Under the pieces are notes generated by a model, which saw only the letters and a list, made by a program, of their open reading frames with translations, made no database searches and was not told the DNA's origin. Positions 15,101 to 24,318 of a stretch of DNA of 64,000 bases are shown here, piece by piece. Location of the stretch: assembly GCA_024362935.1 (NCBI GenBank), contig JANCRA010000003.1:44515291-44579290 (forward strand), written 5' to 3'. Numbering within the stretch: the stretch's first letter is position 1; every line of letters starts with the position of its first letter. This stretch comes from Setophaga petechia. Its lineage: Eukaryota; Chordata; Aves; Passeriformes; Parulidae. The position numbers were made by a program, and so were the translations under genes.

Positions 15101-18100
15101 GTGTTAAGCATCAGGTACATGTACTGACTGTGAAAATCCATGCTTTATTCTTTTCACTCTGTTCTCCCATTGAGGAGGATTTATATCAATTTCTTTTAAG
15201 TCTTTGTTATTGAAAACTCGATGCTTGCTTTCTTTCTGCAGTTGTCAAAACCTGAGAAGGTTGTAATTCCAGAACGTTATGTTGAGCTGGAGCCAGAGGA
15301 GCCTCTTTCTACAGAAGAACTGGCGGCAAGGCAGCGTAAAGCAGAAAAGATAAAGAATATTCTTACTAAATCAAGGTTAGGCTGTAGGGTTTTTTCCAAA
15401 TCTTACACAGGGACTCATGTTAAACATTGAGAACTAACATCATACAACAATCTTTATTTCTGTTACCTGAATGCAGCTTGTAGCTTTGAGAAAATGCACT
15501 CAGAATTTATGGCATACTCAGAGCTGCTTTTTAAAACAAGGTAGAAGACCTACTGATTAATTTTGTATATGTCCATTTTCTTGTTTAGAGAGTCCTAAAA
15601 CAGTAGTAAGTCCTTACCAAACAACTCTCATCTGAGAGTGAGGAAGAAGGAAAGGCACAAAGCTGGCCAAAAGCAGAAGAAAAGTCAGCATGAGAGCAAG
15701 TTTGTTGTGGCCAGAGAGCTGGAGTTGTGAATAACACTTTTGGCTACTTACAGCTAACACAGTCAGCTGAAACATTCTGTTTCCAGAATCTGATGTGTCA
15801 GGTACCTGCTCTCTCTTAGGAAGGGGTACAGCCTGAGGGCCACCAGGTTTTTCCTTTTCTCTGAGCACTAGCAAGGAATTTTACTAACAGCTTTAAATAA
15901 ATAGCACTTTTGTAGTGCTTTCATTTAAGCACATTAAGGATATTTCTAAAAAAGGACTTTCAGATGTTCTTAAGGCTATGCAGAAATTGTGACTGAATGT
16001 GTGTTTGCTGTGTCATTTTTCCTTGTATGCTGTAGGCATTTGCATACAACATCAACCCTGTTTTAAAGAACTGCAGTAAAATACAGAGCTTGATAGATGA
16101 GGTCTGAAAACTGCTCTCTGAATCCAAGCTCGTTCTTATCTGCATGGTAGATTCTTTATGTTTGCAAATGTTAATGTTGTTTTTCACTTTCCCCCCAGTA
16201 TGCACAATCTGCAGCCTACTGTTGCCCAGGACAAACACAACTCGATTGATTTAGATTCACAGCTGCAGGAGCAGGAGCGCATCATTACCATTTCATATGC
16301 TCTGGCTTCTGAAGCCTCTCAGAGGAGCAAGGAGGTAGCAGGTAATGCTTAGTTATTTACAAAATAACAGCTATTCCTTACCAGCTTCTCAAGTTGTCTG
16401 GGGCTGTTGCTGAACTCCTGGCATAAGGGAAAGTTTTAGTCATTCATATTCAAAATAGTGAAAAGTGTGTGTTGGTAGCAAATGGAGAGGGGCTAATGAT
16501 TTACATTGGGTATTTGGCCTCCAGTGGACAGGATAAACGGGGAAAACCACTACCATCAATAAATTCAGAACTTAGAAACTTGCTCTGACTAATAATGCTA
16601 GAAAAATTAGCATTTTAATTCTCTATAATTACATCACATATTTCTATATTCATTTTTTGAAAGTAAATGGATCTGTGACTTCAAAAAACAATCAAGGAAA
16701 GAGGCTTTAAAATATTTTTTTAAGAGAAAAATTCCCTGGTCCAGTGATGGAGATGAGGCTAGAATCATTTGCAGCTTGGGCTGTGTGCAACAGGCTGAAA
16801 AAGAACTTGTAAAATGGGGATTGGCATGTCTGGTCACCAGGATGAGAGGTCAGAGCAAGACAGCTGTGCAGGAATTCTGCTTGATGCCTGGAAATTATTA
16901 GATCCTTTGCAAAATGTTGCTAAAAGTGATAATTTCACTCTTGATTGCTTTATAGTTGAAATAAGTAAGAAATGTCAAGAGATTTGTATCACAGTAATCC
17001 ATGCAGCAGCGATTTCCCCAAGTGTCTGACTGGCCATTTATAACTGGCACCATTCACTGTTCCGGTGGAGAATGGAAATAATGGAAACTTCAACTATGAT
17101 GGAGAAAAAATATGCACATTTCTCATCCAAAGTTGTCAGTTTAAACTTATGGCTGTTGCCACAGCAGCCCTTAAGACCTTCCCATTAAAGACAGATGATT
17201 CCGGTATCGGGATGCGTGACGTGCCTCTGCAGTAACAGTGTTGATTGAGTGTGGCTGTACACTCAGGGGTGCAGTGCCAGCTGAACCTGGGGGGAATGGC
17301 TTTTTGAGGGGATGGAATACATTTCCAAAATAGCCATCTTGAGACTTCAGAGAGTTTCTGTGGGTAATTTAACTGACTGGCAGGGAGAAAATGATTCACT
17401 GAGGAGGCCAGACATTATAAAGCTAAACCAAATAAACAGAAAAACAGAATTGTAAAATCATGAGAGCAGTTCAGGAATAACCTTGTGGCCCTTCAGGCCA
17501 TGGGTGTATCAACAGGGCTTTTCCACAGATGCTTTGGTCCCAGTTCTAGTGACCAGAACCTTGTAACAGGTACTCCAATCCTTTGGTTATAGAACGGGAA
17601 TTTTTTTTTCATGAAGTATGAGCCAGTGGAGCATTTTGCCACTTGAGTTCCAGTTTCTGCTGGGAAAAGGTCACACATCTGGGCTAAGATCAGCCCAGAT
17701 GAACACAGCCAGTACCTGAAATCATTCTTCTGTGTCAGAGCAGAGTGCCTGCCCTACTCAAAGGACTTCTTGGGGCCAACTAAGTTACTTCTAGGTGTGC
17801 CTGAACTTGTAGCAACTCTACAGTACTGAAATGACTTTGATTTTTTAAAGTATTGTGTAGTGAATTTAGTATACATTTCATTCCTATAGGTTTTTTTTAA
17901 TATATTTTAATTTTTTATGTTTAATTATCTCAAAAGTGTGATTTGTCAATTTTTTAGATATATGTAACCACAAAAATCTTCCTAATTCTTTAGTTTCCTC
18001 AAAGAGGGAATTAAAATGTGTATTGGCATTGAAATGTTTAAATGCTGCTTCAGAAAATTTGCAGTCAGTTGTGAGATAAGTTTTAGTTTCATTTTCTTTG

Positions 18101-19625
18101 TGTAGCATAGCAGCTGCCTCTTTTGTCTTTCAGACATTGAAAGAAACCCTAACACAGTAGCCAAAGACTAAGGTTTTTAAGGAATTCCAAACTTTTATAT
18201 TTGTGCACAGCTTTTGTTGCCACTCTTTTATCTCAAAAACTCACTTCTTGAAACATGTCTTGCTTTGATTTCAGTTATTTCTTACTTCTTTAAAAGTAAA
18301 CACCTTCCATGGTATTATTAAAAAGAAAAAAAAAAAAAACCAAACCAGAGTGGTTTGGTTTTAATAGAAAATCTACAAACCAGAAAAGAGTTCAGGTTTA
18401 TTAGTTATGACCTATTTTCTGATGAACTGAGGTGGTTAAAAAGGAAAGCATTTGACACTTTGCACAGCTGATTTTACATTCTCATGTAGTCTCATATTAC
18501 AGATTCCTTCACGTTCTTATTTTTGTAGTTTGATTTTTGAAGCATGGGTTATTGTTTGCTCCTTGATGATGAAGCAGACCACATCTGAAAATCCCAAACT
18601 AATTATGTATATTGTTTTACAAAGATTTGTGTATGAAAAAGAATGTGAAGCTTAACTTTGCCCTTTTTTCAGGGGTGAGCAGTTATGTTAGGATATTATG
18701 CTAATATCAATCTTTTAAGATAAGTTGTAAATTTATCTAATCTTAGCATTTTAGAGTTAGCTCTGTTCTAATAAGAAATCAGCCTTTTCAGTGGAAATCA
18801 TGCCAAGAATCTGGCAGATTAAAATCAAATACAAGAGTGCTAAGAAGTAATTTCCTATGTTGTGTGCCTTGGCCCTCCAAAGCATAAAAGCATAATTTTA
18901 GATTAAGCTTCAATTTCTTCAATTTTATGATTATTGTCTTCCAATACTATACCATTATTCAGGTTTATAAACAAGAATAGTTTTAATCATTGTATTCTTT
19001 GTCCTGTATTTTCAAAGTGAGATATGAAAATGTATTTACTGTATCATGCACTGCACTAAGCAAAATGTTATACATATGTGTAATTTTGTATACATTATTT
19101 TTCTGTATATTATTTTGTTTTCTGCTCACTGGCATATAACAAAGGAAATGTTGAAAACCTGTACAGCCTCAGTGAAGTCTGGAAATCAAATTAGCAAATA
19201 CAGGTGCTGGTCCAGAGCTTCAAAGGCTTTAAAAGCAGGGCTGAGGAGAGTATGTCAGTGTTGTGTGCCTTCATAATGTTCCAGTGAAATTTCGTCTTAA
19301 GATTGGTTGTCCATATTCTCATGCAAATAGGAATCTTTATTTGTTTCATTTATGCAAGGAGTAGAAAAAAGCAGCAGGTAGAAATGTTGTTTACCGTGTG
19401 TTCCATGTGACTAAAATAGTGTAGCACCTCATTCATTGCTCATCAGGTGGTAGAAAATTAGGGTGACTCCTTTTATGATGTGAATGTTTGATTGTGCAGC
19501 CTAATTCCTGTGTGTGATCCCTTCTAGCTCAGCAGTTGACCTATCCACCCAAAGCACCCTCACCTTCTGTACCACAGCCACCTCACTCCCCCTTAAGCAA
19601 TGGATTTCACTACACATTTGTTTAA
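78..19625 (+). CDS. PLEKHA7: PLEKHA7, 3' part of the gene (14 coding exons, C-terminal 621 residues)
   Basis: Pleckstrin homology domain-containing family A member 7 is a cytoplasmic scaffold of the zonula adherens. It is known to bind p120-catenin, paracingulin and CAMSAP3/Nezha and so to link cadherin junctions to microtubule minus ends. Joined exons: 78-146, 314-394, 1244-1393, 2275-2376, 5755-5863, 6693-6931, 7338-7526, 7816-7933, 8747-8826, 9227-9427, 12561-12713, 15242-15375, 16199-16341, 19528-19625. All junctions are GT-AG and phases agree throughout. Visible regions in order: a coiled coil (exons 2-5, e.g. QLESVLEVLHRQM), a proline-rich linker (exons 6-7), a basic segment GLKRQSDERKRDRELGQ, a lysine/arginine-rich helix SAEEQLERMKRHQKALVRER, a second helical segment with SQLQEQERIITISYALASEA, and a tail ending YTFV. 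The PH and WW domains lie upstream of the window. The paralogue PLEKHA5 was considered. Recalled PLEKHA7 sequence and the adjacent C11orf58 favour PLEKHA7. Confidence 0.95.
314..394 (+). CDS. PLEKHA7: PLEKHA7 exon b, start of coiled coil
   Basis: An 81-bp, phase-0 exon with acceptor ttccag and donor gtaagc. It encodes a charged helical stretch containing SIFCEQDRILQDLEDKIRAL. The leucine/isoleucine spacing suits the N-terminal part of the coiled coil. Confidence 0.92.
1244..1393 (+). CDS. PLEKHA7: PLEKHA7 exon c, coiled coil
   Basis: A 150-bp, phase-0 exon with acceptor ttgttag and donor gtacgt. It begins DQLESVLEVLHRQMDQYKDQ and ends HIRAEISKVST. It is 50 residues of glutamine- and leucine-rich heptad-like helix and one of the best conserved parts of the family. 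Confidence 0.95.
2275..2376 (+). CDS. PLEKHA7: PLEKHA7 exon d, coiled coil
   Basis: A 102-bp, phase-0 exon with acceptor taacag and donor gtgagt. It encodes EMENAWNEYLKLEKDVSQLK and a further 14 residues. This motif is shared by the PLEKHA5/6/7 subfamily. Confidence 0.95.
5755..5863 (+). CDS. PLEKHA7: PLEKHA7 exon e
   Basis: A 109-bp exon, phase 0 in and phase 1 out, with acceptor aacaacag and donor gtaagg. It encodes the end of the coiled coil with DLWRIEDVTAGLSANKANYK, a signature of the PLEKHA4-7 group. The preceding intron is 3.4 kb. Confidence 0.95.
6693..6931 (+). CDS. PLEKHA7: PLEKHA7 exon f, proline/serine-rich linker
   Basis: A 239-bp exon, phase 1 in and phase 0 out, with acceptor cccctag and donor gtaagt. 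The product is rich in proline and serine (for example VPQSPPRSPLKSPLEVRLYP), with repeated S-P sites typical of a disordered, phosphorylated linker. Its GC content exceeds that of the flanking introns. Confidence 0.93.
7338..7526 (+). CDS. PLEKHA7: PLEKHA7 exon g, proline-rich and basic segment
   Basis: A 189-bp, phase-0 exon with acceptor ttcccag and donor gtgagc. It encodes EDEAPPRPPLPQLYSPEDQP followed by the highly charged GLKRQSDERKRDRELGQ. The P-x-x-P stretches could be SH3 or WW ligands, which is an inference. Confidence 0.96.
7660..7683. repeat. (ATA)n microsatellite
   Basis: About eight tandem ATA/TAA units inside a PLEKHA7 intron, within an AT-rich patch. Confidence 0.9.
7816..7933 (+). 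CDS. PLEKHA7: PLEKHA7 exon h
   Basis: A 118-bp exon, phase 0 in and phase 1 out, with acceptor gtatag and donor gtaagc. It encodes VELRSYMSEPELAMIGGDL and then a serine/proline-containing segment ending YQTLPTR. The serine-rich sequence suggests a disordered regulatory linker. Confidence 0.93.
8747..8826 (+). CDS. PLEKHA7: PLEKHA7 exon i
   Basis: An 80-bp exon, phase 1 in and phase 0 out, with acceptor ataaag and donor gtaagt. With the split codon it encodes GLSGSTPRLHQSSTISSFAT then LRRDRSK, which is serine/threonine-rich and basic. Confidence 0.9.
9227..9427 (+). CDS. PLEKHA7: PLEKHA7 exon j, basic helical segment
   Basis: A 201-bp, phase-0 exon with acceptor ctccag and donor gtatgt. It encodes ERPKSALERLYSGDHQRGKM and then SAEEQLERMKRHQKALVRER, a strongly basic helix and one of the family's most recognisable segments. 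An acceptor-like tract lies only 90 bp downstream of the donor (see findings). Confidence 0.96.
9428..12560 (+). other. PLEKHA7 intron between exons j and k
   Basis: A 3.1-kb AT-rich intron. It opens with a T-rich then C-rich tract (9470-9515) ending in cag. A (TTG)n run lies at 11638-11652. No coding exon or clear transposon was recognised in it. Confidence 0.7.
11638..11652. repeat. short (TTG)n run
   Basis: Five consecutive TTG units in intronic DNA. Confidence 0.8.
12561..12713 (+). CDS. PLEKHA7: PLEKHA7 exon k
   Basis: A 153-bp, phase-0 exon with acceptor ttaccag and the rather weak donor gtaaca. It encodes WKREQEFDLQLLERAIRGED and ends LEPQDYDLDISRE, an acidic helical region. The preceding intron is 3.1 kb. 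Confidence 0.95.
13791..13893 (-). mobile_element. CR1 LINE 3' fragment (- orientation)
   Basis: It reads ttggaagggaacttaaagat, then ccccctgccatgggcaggga, then catccaacctggcct. This is the well-known reverse complement of the avian CR1 3' region. It is truncated and lacks a clear octamer tail. Confidence 0.88.
14113..14130. repeat. 18-bp perfect palindrome
   Basis: atgtctagatctagacat equals its own reverse complement over all 18 bases. It lies in a PLEKHA7 intron and no function is apparent. Confidence 0.95.
15242..15375 (+). CDS. PLEKHA7: PLEKHA7 exon l
   Basis: A 134-bp exon, phase 0 in and phase 2 out, with acceptor ttctgcag and the non-consensus donor gttagg. It encodes LSKPEKVVIPERYVELEPEE and then LAARQRKAEKIKNILTKS, a C-terminal amphipathic helix. 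Confidence 0.94.
16199..16341 (+). CDS. PLEKHA7: PLEKHA7 exon m
   Basis: A 143-bp exon, phase 2 in and phase 1 out, with acceptor ccccccag and donor gtaatg. It encodes MHNLQPTVAQDKHNS and then DLDSQLQEQERIITISYALA, the C-terminal coiled-coil segment. Failure to splice here would add only four intron-encoded nucleotides' worth of change and end at a TAG at 16350-16352. Confidence 0.94.
19528..19625 (+). CDS. PLEKHA7: PLEKHA7 last coding exon with stop
   Basis: The coding part of the terminal exon, with acceptor cttctag and phase-1 entry. It encodes AQQLTYPPKAPSPSVPQPPH and then SPLSNGFHYTFV before TAA at 19623-19625. The proline-rich tail and hydrophobic T-F-V end fit a class I PDZ ligand (S/T-x-hydrophobic). 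This corresponds to a long C-terminal isoform; whether a shorter isoform also exists cannot be seen here. Confidence 0.85.
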
Positions 19626-19774
19626 ACACCTTCCAAGTAAGAACTAACTGCTCTTGGCATGTCTGATCTGCCATTGTGCCTGTGCTGTGGCTTGCTAAAT
19701 TTAAACTCCTTTACTAAACCAAGATTCCATCCGAATGAAAGCATGCAGCTACTTTTTCAGGAACCTTTTATTCT

Positions 19775-19782
19775 TGTAAATA
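19775..19782 (+). promoter_or_regulatory. Pumilio-type element in PLEKHA7 3' UTR
   Basis: TGTAAATA matches the PUM consensus UGUAHAUA on the transcribed strand. Function is inferred only. Confidence 0.35.
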
Positions 19783-20293
19783 TTGCTTCTAATGAGCTAA
19801 AATGTGGGCTGCTAAAGTCTTCAGTTAAGTGCTGTTGCTCTGCAGGTGAGGTGCTTCCTCAGTCCTACTGTGGTGAAGGGAGGAGACATCTGTGCTCTGG
19901 GTGACAGGGGGCCAGGTTTTCAGCAGCCTTCTGTACTCTGGTGGCTGCTCGGGGCATAAAAAGAGAGAATCCAAAGTGCACCCCTGTACAAGCTGGGGCT
20001 TCCTTTGTGGGCTGGTATCCTACACATGAGCTGGCATCAGAGTCTCAGCTGAGGTGAGCTGAAAATTTGGCCCTTTGTAACTAATTATGCAATTTTGTGT
20101 TTGATTTTGATCATGCCTTTCATTGGATCATGTTAACAGAAGACTGGGTTTGTCTCTGGTTAGGTTATTTTGCCACTTCAGGTATTAAAATCATGATAAT
20201 TTTCTTGTCCTTACAAAGAAGCATCTGTATTTCTGTCTCTTCTCAGTAGGATTTGCAGAGATTTCCCTGTTTGAAATTGGAAGTAGAAAAAGG

Positions 20294-20301
20294 TGTAAAT
20301 A
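20294..20301 (+). promoter_or_regulatory. Second Pumilio-type element in PLEKHA7 3' UTR
   Basis: A second exact TGTAAATA, about 520 bp after the first and upstream of all candidate poly(A) signals. Confidence 0.35.
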
Positions 20302-20504
20302 TTGTATGCAACTGCTGAGTGTGCCCCTAGTTAAGACACTTGCTATGCATCCATATTTATTGTGAATTCATATTATTCTTACCCTTCTGATTTTCTTTGG
20401 CTTAATTTTATTGCCTGAAATTGAACAAAAAAATAAAGCTGAGATAAAGTAGTAAAGAGGGTTGCTTGAGTAACTCAAATAATTGTACAGTGCCAGAGAC
20501 TCAA

Positions 20505-20562
20505 GCAGGGGGCTGGGGCTGACCTTCAGAGGTCCCTTCCACCCCAACCGTTCTGTGATTGC
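20505..20562 (+). mobile_element. CR1 LINE 3'-end fragment (+ orientation)
   Basis: The segment contains ccttcagaggtcccttcca followed by ccaaccgttctgtgatt, the usual end of avian CR1 elements just before the octamer tail. It is a short, 5'-truncated relic inside the presumed PLEKHA7 3' UTR. Confidence 0.8.
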
Positions 20563-21100
20563 AGACTGACTTAAAAACATGTCTAGTACATGTCTGTACA
20601 AATATATACACATAGATATACAGTTGCAGATGTATATTTATATAAAGTTATGTTTTCTTTAGAAAAAGAAAGTAGCTGTGATGTGCTGGGGACACAGGAG
20701 CTTGAGCGTCAGTGGCATCATGAGACAATTGTTGGCTTAACATGTCTGTATGAATTGTTCCTTCTATCAAAATGCAAAAGGCTTAAAAAAAAGTTCCCAG
20801 CAATTTCTTACTGCTTGGCATTGGCTGACTCCCTTCAGTATTTAACCATGTTTTATTTTCCTTCACACCAGCCAAAGCAGTAAGTGAGCACTGACGAGAG
20901 ACTGGAGGCAAACCCCGCTTTGTGACGCCGCGCGGAGGACAGAGGAGATTCTTTTCCAGGTTTCTGTGGAGATACTCCTTGGCTGGTGACACCTTCTTCT
21001 GGAAAGACATTCAGAGAATGATAGGGGGATTTTCTATGAAAATGAAGAGAACTGCAGATCATTTTTTATTTACTTCAGTTTAGTTCACACTTTTTATACG

Positions 21101-21122
21101 AATAAACGGCACTTTTAATAAA
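21101..21122 (+). terminator. PLEKHA7 poly(A) signals
   Basis: Two AATAAA hexamers at 21101-21106 and 21117-21122. A GT/T-rich stretch at about 21155-21175 follows and could be the downstream element. Cleavage near 21135-21150 is inferred. Confidence 0.5.
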
Positions 21123-23980
21123 CTGTAAAATACTGACAATGTATTTTTAGAACGGTGTATTTTAGGGTTTTTTTTAATCAAGGGCTGAATTCATTTTAAA
21201 AGACACTTCTTGCATAGATACTAAAAGATGCTGTTACTTCCCCCTCAGGCTCAGATGCACATCATAAAATTTTATGAGAAAAACCCTGCAAATTTGAACA
21301 AACCTAGAAGCACATTGATAGGTTATGGATAGAGCTAACACAGGTGACATGTTTGGTGAAAGGGTGTTTCAGTTGGAATATTTTTGTAGAGTTAATCACC
21401 TGCCCTTTTGCCCATTAAATAATCCATTGCAAGAACTGTTAGCTTGAATTTCTAAATATTGGTAACCACTGTATAGCTGAAATTTCCCAAGAAAGCCATA
21501 ACAAAAGCCAGTTTTAAGTCCCTTTTTTTATGATCCCAGATGATTAACTTAGTGGTATCAATCCAAAGTTTGTTAGGTTGCCCTTGAAAGTAGTGCTGCC
21601 CCCACTATAACAAACAGCTAACAAAACTTTTTTGGAAGTTGAGATGTGAAAGAAGATGATTTTTAATTAAAATATGTGAAGTAAGCAATAAACAATTACA
21701 ATGTGTCATTTGGCTAGTAAATACATATTTTTCTTCTGATATTTTTTCAATAGACATTACAATATGATGTACTGACTAGTATTTATCCTAGAAACATAGA
21801 ATAACTAATGGAATGTGGCACCTGCTAATTTCCTGTGTATGTTCACCTGGTGCTTATCTTTGCCAAACTTTGAAATTCTGTGCTGTACTTACGCATAGGG
21901 CGAAGGGTGAGCTGGTTAAAATAAGGAGAAAATAGGATTAAATGTATTGCTGCAACTATACTTTTAAAAAACCCTGTGTATGCATTGAATACAAGACATG
22001 CAAAAACTTCCCAATGTTATGTAATTAGTAGCTGAGTTCAGCTCTGGATGAGAAATAACTGAGAAATACTTCTGCAGTATTTTGTGAAACCACTAACTTG
22101 TCTATTCCCTGTATTCAAGTAGTAGCTAAAAACTCCTTGGAATTGACCTTTGTGTTTCAGACTTTAAGACAAATCATTATATATTAACACTATACTCAGA
22201 AATATTCTTAAAAGTATATATTTAGCTAATGCAATCTATTTTACCTCAATACTGCCAGTATCAACTTCAAAACCTTTTGCCAAAATAATGATTTATTTTT
22301 GCCTTTATAAAAAAGTTTTGAAAGCATAAATGAATATTTTGCAAGAAAACATTAATTTAAATAAAATGTAACCGTTTGGAAAATGGTATATGTACAGATT
22401 AAAATATTAACATAACTGCCTCCTATTGCCTCTGTCTTATCTGCTCTCTTCTCAGTGTCCAGCTAGTTGGAAATCTGGAGTCATTTGTGCTTTTATCACA
22501 TTTTGCTCTTCTTTGGTTCAAATCCCATTGAAGTTCCCCAGATTTGCACTTATTTTACTGGGATTTGAATCAGGCTCTCTCCACAGCAATTCTACATTTC
22601 GATGATGATTATTATTGTTAGTTGATTGTTTTGTTTTGGTTTTAGAAATGTTTTCTAAGCAATTGATGAAACCTGTCTTTATTCTTGAATAGCGTGAGTG
22701 GGATGTTGGCTGAGGGGAAGGTGGTGGGCACTGGCAAAGCTGCAGCTCACTGGCAGCGTTTGACTTTCCAGCAATTCCCTCCAAAGGAGCCCAAGTTGAT
22801 GGAGAGCACTGGACATGTTGAATTCTTCTGAAAAAAAAATAAATTAAAAGTGTTTCTGTGGCTTAGTGTTGACTGCACAAACTCGAGGGTGAGTGTTTGA
22901 GGCTGTGAGTCCTTGGCTTTTGGATGTGAGTGGCAGAAATTGGGAGCTGAGCTGCTGTAGGATGTGCTCATCCTATTTTTCCTGGGACACAACAAGGCAG
23001 TGAAGGGAAAGGAGCACAGGCAGTGCTGCTCTGCAGCATGGGACAGATGCTCGTTCTCTTTCCTTTGATCACGCACAGAGAATCTGCTCATTCAAGTTTG
23101 TGTGGAAGAGAAGGATTTTGCCCTAAACAGTTAACATCAGTTAACATCATTAACATTTTCAACAAAACCAGTCTTGATTGAAAGATTTTGGTCATGCCCC
23201 TAGTTAATCCCATATTTGGGAAAAAATTATAAGGTAATTTTTCTTCCAAAACTTTTTGTTGAATATGTGAAATGCTGTTCTTAATGACCATTTTTGTAAG
23301 GATGGGTGTAGTTTTTAAATAGGAATAACTAGTTTTCCTATGCATAGAGTATTTAGTTTGGGTCAATTTCCTTTCTCAGTTCTGTTTCTTTTCATCTACA
23401 TGCTCTTCTCAGGGTATTACAAACTACTTTCTAATATTAAAACTAGAAAAAAAATTATGTGAACTTGCAGATCAGTATAATTTTGGTCAGAAAGTGGACT
23501 TTTTTTCCCTCTGCTTATTGAACAGTGAAGTGTTGTGGGACTAATTGAACTCACTCATTAGAAAACAGTGTCAGGTCTTTTGATTGTGCTGATTTTTAAT
23601 TAGTGTTTTGTAATGTTATACCAAGCAAAAATTTTGCAGGCTGGATTCGCTTCCCATATACAGCTGTTTCCAATTTCTTCAGACGAAGTTACTAAACATT
23701 TACTGCCCAGCTGCATTTATAAAAGTACAGCCTGATAGCTGTAAGTGGCCCCTCTTCCACCTTTCTGGACCTGCAAAGCAGCCCCTAGCCCTGGTTTTCA
23801 CTATTATTTTTAAGTTTGTGTGATTGCTGGGCTGCAAGGACTCCAGCTGAGCTGTAGCACTGTTTGTCTTTGTGCACCTGTATTATGCTGTTTGTTTTAA
23901 AGGACTGGGCAGGTAAGCAGTACTTAGAGGCATCCAGGCTGTTTTGGAACACTTTGGGAACACTTGGGAAGGAAAAAAAC

Positions 23981-23999
23981 CACACCACCACCACCACCA
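23981..23999. repeat. (CCA)n microsatellite
   Basis: Consecutive ACC/CCA units in intergenic DNA. Confidence 0.85.
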
Positions 24000-24299
24000 A
24001 GCCCCCAACACAAACAAAACTCACCAGAAGGAGATACAAAGGTTTTTCAGGAAACTACTGAGACATTCTCTTCTGAGGAGTATCTCAGGTGTGGAAGGAA
24101 AAGCTACTGAAGGATGCTACTAAATTTGTGTGCTGCTATTTCAAAAAGCTCTTAAAGCCCATCAGAGTGGTTTTGGGTACCTCACAGCCTTTGGAGGGAG
24201 GGGTGGTGTTCTGAGAAGGCAGAGCACTCCCAACCCATTCTGGGACTTCACACCATTATTTTTCCCCCTGCACCATTTACTCTTATGACTTCCAGATTT

Positions 24300-24318
24300 T
24301 CAAATAAATAAATAAATA
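24300..24318. repeat. (AAAT)n microsatellite
   Basis: Four to five AAAT units followed by tatatg. Confidence 0.8.

Larger units (their letters stand above)
12714..19527 (+). other. PLEKHA7 introns between exons k and the last exon
   Basis: Introns 12714-15241, 15376-16198 and 16342-19527. Contents are a CR1 fragment (13791-13893), an 18-bp palindrome (14113-14130) and a short tandem duplication near 14525-14570. GC-richer patches at 13.1-13.4 kb and 17.1-17.8 kb remain unassigned. Confidence 0.7.
19626..21145 (+). other. PLEKHA7: PLEKHA7 3' untranslated region
   Basis: Non-coding continuation of the last exon to the best poly(A) candidates. An earlier AATAAA at 20432-20437 could give a shorter form. 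The region holds two UGUAAAUA Pumilio-type elements and a CR1 3' fragment at 20505-20562. The end point is inferred from the signals, not observed. Confidence 0.5.

Noticed and set aside
78..19625. Assignment of the left gene to PLEKHA5 instead of PLEKHA7
   Set aside because: PLEKHA5 shares the coiled-coil motif, but the linker, the GLKRQSDERKRDRELGQ segment and the C-terminus fit PLEKHA7. The adjacent C11orf58 matches the PLEKHA7 locus, not the PLEKHA5/AEBP2 locus.
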